Shown one piece after another: positions 59,801-64,000 of a stretch of DNA of 64,000 bases. Each line of letters starts with the position of its first letter. The first letter of the stretch is position 1. The notes beneath the pieces were generated by a model. That model saw nothing but the letters and a program-made list of their open reading frames with translations, searched no databases and was not told the origin of the DNA. Position numbers and translations under genes: made by a program. The DNA comes from Chamaea fasciata (lineage: Eukaryota > Chordata > Aves > Passeriformes > Sylviidae), in contig JARCOQ010000016.1 in assembly GCA_029207755.1 (NCBI GenBank), positions 13,909,307-13,973,306 on the forward strand. Direction: 5' to 3'.

Positions 59801-61658
59801 AATCCAGACACCAGGAAGGCTCAGTGACCCCCCAGCCAGTTCCCCGGGAAACAGCCTCTTCTGGAAAATCCACTGCAGCACCAGCCAGAGATTTAGGGTG
59901 GGAAACCCTGCTCAAAGCACTTTGTGCTCAAAACAAAAGAGAAGAATTTGGGTCAGCAGGAATTACCATACCAGCTCCAGGCCAGGCAGCTGGGAGCCCT
60001 GGGAAGCTCATGCAGGGAAGAGCTCCAGCAAATTATTCCCAGCTCAGATCTCCTTACACAAAAGGGCTCCCCAGCTGGGCACCAGATCCCTGAGAATGTG
60101 GGGAGAAGAGATTCCCTGACTGACCCACTCACACCAACACATCTCCTGGAAAGCTCTCCACCAGCTCCAGCCTCTGAAATCCTGAGAGCAGAGAGGAAAC
60201 ACTGCCAGCTCTGCCCGACGAGGGAAGGGATGGCTGTCCCTGCAGACCGGAGCACAGCAAAGAAAAACATCTCCTGCCCCTCCCTCTTTATCCCCACACA
60301 GCTTCTGCTCACTGCTTTTTCCCTGAGGGACCTGAATGACAGGTTAAGGAAAAAAACTCTGGTTTTACTCTGCTGGAGTGTATCTAACCCACCAGAGGCA
60401 GCAGCTTTGTTCCCAGACATGGATGCTAACAAGTCTCTGGGGCTTTCTGTGGAGGAAGAGCTGGATCGTCCAGAAACACCCAGGTGGCACCCTGTGACAC
60501 AATAAATCTGACAACCCGACGCTGAAAGCGACCCTATTTGTCACACAACATCCTCTGTCACATTTTCTCTTTGTAACCCGCAGGGAAGCCACAGACCACA
60601 CCAAGACACACAGATCTGTCAATTAGGGGCCACACAACAGACAAGGAAACACGGAGCACAGCACGGGCTGCTGGCAGGAGACAGGCAGGACACTCCTCAC
60701 CAGGCTTCAGTTAATGGCAACTCACAGGCACATTTCCAGCCCACGAAGGCCTTGATAAGGGAGCACATCCCACAACTGAGGCCTCACAGTCTGGACTTTC
60801 TTAGCACTCACTCCCGTCAGCTGTCTGAGGTGAAACTTCAAGTGCACCCCTGGGAAATGCAAACCCTTCAGGGTCATCTGTGAAGTCCCCTGGTACTGAC
60901 ATGGCTGAGAGAACAGCACCACTGCTGCCTTCTGCTTTCTGCAGATACCTGGGCTGGTATCCGGTGTGAGCTGGGACAGGCAGTGGGACACGATCTGAGT
61001 ATGCTGTGCAACCTCTATGAGGCAGCAGGTACCTCTGGTTGCCCTTACACCTCACATAGGCCAGGAGACGAACTGGGGGTGCTGTATGAACCAGGACATA
61101 AACATGAATACGTTATATACCCCTTCCCGAGCCAGGACATGAGCCTCACCATGCTACACGATCTGAGCATGCTGTACACCCCGTACGAGGCAGGACACGA
61201 CCCTGGGGCCGCTGGCTGCCCTGAGCACGCTCTGCCCGACACCAGCCCGCGCTATTCCCTGTGCAGGCCCACAGAAACTCGCCCCTGCCCTGGAAGGAGC
61301 GTCGGGCGTTCTCGGGTCACTTCACCGGGCGCTGTGCGCGCGGTTCCCGCGCTGCCGGGCCGGCGCCCGTTCCGACTGTGCCGAGCGGCCACGGCCGGCA
61401 CCAGCCGAGAGCGACGGGGCGCTGCCTGTGGGACGCGCACCCTCCGCGCCTCCAGAGGACGCACAAGGCCGGGCGCGACTCCGGGCAGGCGCGGCCGTCC
61501 GGGCCGAGCCACGGAAGTTCGGCCGCCCCCTCGGGCCGGGCGCCCGCGCCCCTCGCGCCGCCCGTCCCCCCCTCACCTGCGGGCGGGCGCAGCCGGGGCG
61601 CGGCCCCGGAGCGCCGCAGGGCCGCCAGGAGAAACCGCCCGCCCCGCGCCGCCGCCAT
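38793..61658 (-). CDS. TRAP1: TRAP1 mitochondrial HSP90 chaperone, complete coding region (18 exons)
   Basis: TRAP1 is the ATP-driven HSP90 of the mitochondrial matrix. Eighteen exons join in phase to 2118 nt, or 705 aa (human 704, also 18 exons). Residues 1-59 form a basic, Arg/Ala-rich targeting sequence, with the mature form expected to begin at S60 (STQTAE). The GHKL ATPase domain shows the N-box ELISNGSDA (E116, N120), DTGIGM (D159), the glycine-rich lid [20 protein letters not shown] and GTKIII. The middle domain keeps the catalytic arginine (R403, in NLSREL) and the C-terminal dimerisation domain ends ENAMIAAGL...LNELL. Each catalytic residue sits one position after its human counterpart. 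There is no stop or frameshift. Start is ATG 61658, in the CpG island. Confidence 0.98.
39167..39239 (-). CDS. TRAP1: TRAP1 exon 17
   Basis: It encodes [20 protein letters not shown] and LLDQ. Acceptor tcttacag|gcat, donor gaccag|gtgaga. Confidence 0.97.
39598..39743 (-). CDS. TRAP1: TRAP1 exon 16
   Basis: It encodes [20 protein letters not shown] and [20 protein letters not shown], in the C-terminal dimerisation domain. Acceptor tgccgtag|gtga, donor acggg|gtaagg. Confidence 0.97.
40266..40351 (-). CDS. TRAP1: TRAP1 exon 15
   Basis: It encodes [20 protein letters not shown] and LGSRVTGVK. Acceptor cctgccag|ctgg, donor gtgaag|gtgggt. Confidence 0.97.
40809..40947 (-). CDS. TRAP1: TRAP1 exon 14
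   Basis: It encodes [20 protein letters not shown] and [18 protein letters not shown]. Acceptor ggcacag|gtgc, donor cccag|gtaccg. Confidence 0.98.
41355..41800 (-). repeat. CR1 LINE fragment in TRAP1 intron
   Basis: It runs from aatcacagaatgtgctgagt through ccctggggagcctgtcccag and ccttttctccagccactcct to gtcctcctttggatactcc. It is a reverse-complemented CR1 and ends near a T-rich tract (41798-41811). Confidence 0.88.
42029..42214 (-). CDS. TRAP1: TRAP1 exon 13
   Basis: It encodes [20 protein letters not shown] and [19 protein letters not shown]. Acceptor tcttgcag|gagg, donor atggag|gtgggt. Confidence 0.98.
42712..42859 (-). CDS. TRAP1: TRAP1 exon 12
   Basis: It encodes [20 protein letters not shown] and [15 protein letters not shown]. 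Acceptor cctgcag|gaag, donor tcaag|gtacta. Confidence 0.98.
43021..43090 (-). CDS. TRAP1: TRAP1 exon 11, catalytic arginine
   Basis: It encodes [20 protein letters not shown] and ALI. R403 in NLSREL is the middle-domain arginine that contacts the ATP gamma-phosphate in HSP90s. Acceptor gttccag|gtgt, donor atcag|gtaagc. Confidence 0.97.
43219..43339 (-). CDS. TRAP1: TRAP1 exon 10
   Basis: It encodes [20 protein letters not shown] and [10 protein letters not shown]. Acceptor tcttgcag|aagc, donor ttagag|gtgtgt. Confidence 0.98.
43655..43810 (-). CDS. TRAP1: TRAP1 exon 9
   Basis: It encodes [20 protein letters not shown] and [19 protein letters not shown] of the middle domain. Acceptor ctccacag|gctc, donor gagcaa|gtacgt. 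Confidence 0.98.
43811..46055. other. TRAP1 intron 8
   Basis: About 2.2 kb with no exon, RNA gene or recognised repeat that I can support. Confidence 0.5.
46056..46129 (-). CDS. TRAP1: TRAP1 exon 8
   Basis: It encodes [19 protein letters not shown], the start of the middle domain. Acceptor cattccag|aggt, donor ttacag|gtgagt. Confidence 0.97.
46314..46423 (-). CDS. TRAP1: TRAP1 exon 7
   Basis: It encodes [20 protein letters not shown], closing the ATPase domain, then [13 protein letters not shown]. Acceptor atcctag|ttca, donor caagg|gtgagt. Confidence 0.97.
47253..47413 (-). CDS. TRAP1: TRAP1 exon 6, G2 box
   Basis: It encodes [20 protein letters not shown], with the GxxGxG motif of the GHKL fold. 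Acceptor ccctgcag|gctt, donor gatgg|gtgagg. Confidence 0.98.
48096..48167 (-). CDS. TRAP1: TRAP1 exon 5, DTGIGM box
   Basis: Twenty-four codons: [20 protein letters not shown] and SGSK, the nucleotide-binding aspartate and the lid. It is separated from exon 4 by the longest intron of the gene (7 kb). Confidence 0.97.
48168..55231. other. TRAP1 intron 4, 7 kb
   Basis: The longest intron in the window. It splits the N-box exon from the DTGIGM exon. Open frames here are short, lack splice context and match nothing I know. No CR1 3' end was noticed in it. Confidence 0.5.
55232..55372 (-). CDS. TRAP1: TRAP1 exon 4, N-box
   Basis: It encodes [20 protein letters not shown] and [15 protein letters not shown]116 (general base) and N120 (Mg-ATP) are present. 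Human has A where this protein has G121. Acceptor gtccccag|gtgt, donor atccag|gtagtt. Confidence 0.98.
55764..55846 (-). CDS. TRAP1: TRAP1 exon 3
   Basis: It encodes [20 protein letters not shown] and YSEKE, identical to human over most of its length. Acceptor atttccag|gtgc, donor aaagag|gtaaga. Confidence 0.97.
55858..56140 (+). repeat. CR1 LINE fragment lacking 3' end
   Basis: It runs from gttcagcttggagaagagaa through gagccccttccagtgcctaa, gagagggatttgggacaagg and ggaatggctttacactgcca to gtgttcaaggccaagctgg. Plus strand, in a TRAP1 intron, truncated before the terminal 8-bp motif. Confidence 0.88.
56934..57101 (-). CDS. TRAP1: TRAP1 exon 2
   Basis: It completes the presequence and begins the mature protein at [19 protein letters not shown], matching human FSTQTAEDKEEPLHSIIS. 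Acceptor gtctttag|caaa, donor gtgaaag|gtgagc. Confidence 0.97.
57102..61576. other. TRAP1 intron 1
   Basis: About 4.5 kb. The right part merges into the CpG island. No other exon, RNA gene or clear repeat is supported. Confidence 0.5.
61577..61658 (-). CDS. TRAP1: TRAP1 exon 1, start and targeting peptide
   Basis: ATG in a strong context (ggcATGG) begins [18 protein letters not shown], an Arg/Ala/Leu-rich presequence. Donor cccgcag|gtgagg, phase 1. Confidence 0.93.
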
Positions 61659-61689
61659 GCCCGCGCTGCCCTCCCGCGGCGCCCGCTGA

Positions 61690-61697
61690 TGACGTCA
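61690..61697. promoter_or_regulatory. palindromic CRE (TGACGTCA)
   Basis: Perfect CRE in tgatgacgtcacgg, beginning 32 bases upstream of the TRAP1 ATG. Confidence 0.8.
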
Positions 61698-61754
61698 CGG
61701 GACGGGGGCGCGCGGAGTCCCCCCGCGCGCGGGCTGCGCGTGACGCGCGCGCGA

Positions 61755-61762
61755 TGACGTCA
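61755..61762. promoter_or_regulatory. palindromic CRE (TGACGTCA)
   Basis: The second perfect CRE, 65 bases further upstream, in gcgatgacgtcaggc. Confidence 0.8.
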
Positions 61763-61808
61763 GGCGGCCCCTGAGCCCGCGCGCGCTGGTTCCCTCAGGG
61801 CCGCTCGT

Positions 61809-62056
61809 GGCTCCCCCCACGGCCCCCGGCCCCCCGTCCGCCGGGCCCGCTCCCCTCACGGCCCCCGCTCCCCCCACGGCCCCCGGCCCCCCGTCCGCCG
61901 GGCCCGCTCCCCTCTCGGCCCCCGCTCCCCCCACGGCCCCCGGCCCCCCGTCCGCCGGGCCCGCTCCCCTCTCGGCCTCCGCTCCCCCCACGGCCCCCGG
62001 CCCCCCGTCCGCCGGGCCCGCTCCCCCCACGGCCCCCGGCCCCGCTCCCCTCACGG
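61809..62056. repeat. 57-bp GC-rich minisatellite, ~4.3 copies
   Basis: The block gtccgccgggcccgctcccc recurs at 61836, 61893 and 61950 (the copy at 62007 differs only in its final bases), exactly 57 bases apart. The unit is about 90% G+C with C-runs on the plus strand. Copies differ by a few bases (ctcacgg, ctctcgg). Because 57 is a multiple of three, it creates long open frames on both strands that are not genes. Confidence 0.92.
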
Positions 62057-62089
62057 CTCGGGCCGAGTCCACTCAGCCTCGGGCTCTGT

Positions 62090-64000
62090 TCCTTACGGTG
62101 GCGTTTCCACGGTTCTGTCAGGAGGTGGGACGCTAAGCCCACGACACCGTTTCCAAACCGCTCCTGTTACGGTCGTTAAAATCCCGTTCGTGTTCCTGAG
62201 GACTTGTTAGGAAAGGGAGTCAGACACAGCTTACAAACCCACCCTCCTCTCCCTGTGGGGACACCCCTGCGGGTATGTCACAGTGAACGGCCTCGGGAGC
62301 CCATTCCACGGGACGGGCTGCGGCAGGAGCTCGGCAGTCACAGCTGGCAGAGCTCGGTGCAGCGTGGCTCTGCCCGTTTCCCCACCGAAGGGGCTGAGGG
62401 CCGAGGAAAGGCCGCGCTGGGAGCAGCCCCCAGGGAGCCCCTGTGTGCCCACACGTTGGCCGGGCACCCTGCTCGGCGCTGGGCCAATTGCTCAACATCT
62501 CATTTTTCCATTTCTCTGAAACTCCTCATCCCCGGGGCTGTTTTAGCGTACATCACCGAGATCTAAGCGGCCGAGGTACTGGAGAAAGGCTTTGGATGGG
62601 ATGCAGGCGAGTGAGGAAATGAACCGCTCTGGCGAGAGCAGAATTTGGAACGTGCGTGAGAGCAGAGCCTGGCCTGGATGAACAGCTCAGCCAAAAATAA
62701 AAGATGGAGCAGGTCTCTTTCGGTGAGTACTAACCACTTCCAGACCGAGGAGCTTTCAGGAGGGAACCGTGCCCACCGAACAGAGCCAGCTTTGTAATCC
62801 CAGGCCCGGGGGAGCTCGCTGGAAAGCTCCGTGTGCAATTCTCTCGTGCTTGCAGCTGATCTTTTGGGACCACGCCGAGCCGAGTGTTGTTTTGGAGGTC
62901 ATTATCGAAGAAACACCCGCGCGGAGCCGGGTTTGTGGGGCACTCCATGTTATGGATTAGGTGCAACAAACCCAGCACGAGCCTTTGCATCACTCCGACA
63001 CCCTTCCGCTGGCTGCATTTCCACCTGGAACCAACTCCAGCCCTTCATCGAGATTCCCCGTGCTGCAGCCAAAACCAAAATGACTTCGGAGCCGGCTGCA
63101 AACACTTCCCTCCTCTCGTTGTGCTCACTGCTACCTCCCGCTGACCCCGCGCCACTCCCGAGAGCGACGCGGCACCAGAGCTCTTGTACCTGCTGTGAAA
63201 CACCTGAATCCTCCTCCTGCCTCTCCCTGGGTGTGCTTTGACCATTAGCCATGGAATGAGCTCCCGCAGGGCTCGCAGGGGATCTGATACAGATCCTCCC
63301 CTTTGTCCAGGCTCGTTTCAGTTATCCGGGGGTTGGCTCCAACTTGCTTCAATCACTGCCCTGGCAGTGTCCTGTTCTGCATTTTAAATTCCCGACTGTG
63401 GAGAAGCGCAGGGAAGCACAGATTGCCCTGCACAGCAGCCTCTGCGGTGCTCCCCCAGCTGCAGGGTGGCTGCTCCATCTTCCCTGCACTGCAAGAACCA
63501 CGGGCCGAAATTTGCTTTGGGAGAAGCACCCGACGCACATCCAGATCAGCCTGTAAGCCACGAACTGCTGTCACTTACTGCTGTCCACTGCCACCGGCTA
63601 CAAGGGACAACTTCTACTGCTGCCTTTTCACAGTGGCCGAGGGGGGAGCGCCCCAGCCTGTTTGGCAAGAGGGCTCCTCTTCCTCCCTCCTTTGTTCTAA
63701 CGCAGCCGGGAGGCAGTCGGAGCGGGGAGCACTCACACAAGTGCTGTGGGCAGATGTGTGTCCCGGAGGGACAGGGATGAGCATGAGGGGAAGCCCAGCC
63801 GTGCGGCAGCGAGAGGGAAAGCTCCCAGCCTGCGGCAGCAGCGGCGGCGGGAGGCAGCAGCCAGCAGCAGAGTGGAGCAGGGTGGGCAGCTCGGGAAAAG
63901 AGCAGAGAACCATCGCTGCAGCTCGACGTTCAGATTTAAGCACCTTCTTCCGCTCCAGAATTCAGTGAGGGGAAGGTCTTACCCAACCTCTTCGGTGGTA
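62090..64000. other. right-edge sequence upstream of TRAP1
   Basis: Moderately GC-rich sequence without a recognisable exon. In human the next gene is CREBBP, but I see no CREBBP coding sequence here. The longest frame (63303-63968) looks like chance. Confidence 0.5.

Larger units (their letters stand above)
61250..62080 (-). promoter_or_regulatory. CpG island, TRAP1 promoter
   Basis: Very GC-rich, CpG-dense sequence surrounds the TRAP1 start codon. Two perfect CREs lie 32 and 97 bases upstream of the ATG, so transcription must begin close by. No TATA box was seen. The minisatellite forms its upstream border. Confidence 0.8.

Noticed and set aside
60983..61774. 263-codon plus-strand frame across the TRAP1 promoter
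   Set aside because: It lies opposite TRAP1 exon 1 in CpG-island sequence and looks like a low-stop shadow.
61695..62142. Long Gly/Ala/Pro-rich open frames on both strands
   Set aside because: They are products of the 57-bp repeat, whose period is a multiple of three. No function is implied.
63303..63968. 221-codon plus-strand frame near the right edge
   Set aside because: Composition is random-like, there is no recognised domain, and no splice or promoter support.

Overview
This is a vertebrate nuclear window, almost certainly from a bird. It carries at least ten fragments of the avian LINE CR1, short introns and compact genes, and two intact multi-exon genes whose order matches the vertebrate SLX4-TRAP1 neighbourhood (human 16p13.3). 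Assignment to the bird equivalent of chicken chromosome 14, and to a songbird in particular, is inference.

Layout. Positions 1-3000 hold CR1 pieces, two diverged copies of a ~235-bp repeat, and a small GC-rich plus-strand unit (2006-2906, poly(A) signal 2975-2980) that can be read as an unrecognised three-exon gene for a membrane-anchored protein. From 4032 to about 24442, minus strand, lies complete SLX4 (15 exons, 1868 aa predicted). SLX4 is the scaffold of the XPF-ERCC1, MUS81-EME1 and SLX1 nucleases in crosslink repair and Holliday-junction processing. A CpG island at about 31.0-31.8 kb, with two perfect CREs and three NRF1-type sites, is the likely SLX4 promoter. From 31.8 to 38.1 kb I see no gene. 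From 38793 to 61658, minus strand, lies complete TRAP1, the mitochondrial HSP90 (18 exons, 705 aa predicted), with its own CpG-island promoter (two more perfect CREs) and an adjoining 57-bp GC-rich minisatellite. The last 1.9 kb shows no recognisable gene.

Both genes were rebuilt exon by exon from splice sites, reading phase and similarity to the human proteins as I remember them. All phases join and both totals are multiples of three, so neither gene shows a frameshift or stop. Both are transcribed leftwards and they do not share a promoter. SLX4 works in nuclear genome maintenance and TRAP1 in the mitochondrial matrix; their adjacency is conserved synteny, not a functional operon.

Introns not listed separately (for example 5756-6658, 9118-9882, 15678-17156, 22904-23738, 39744-40265, 42215-42711, 46424-47252, 47414-48095) show nothing I can support as a gene. 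I found no tRNA, rRNA, CRISPR array or known endogenous retroviral gene. No computation or database search was run.
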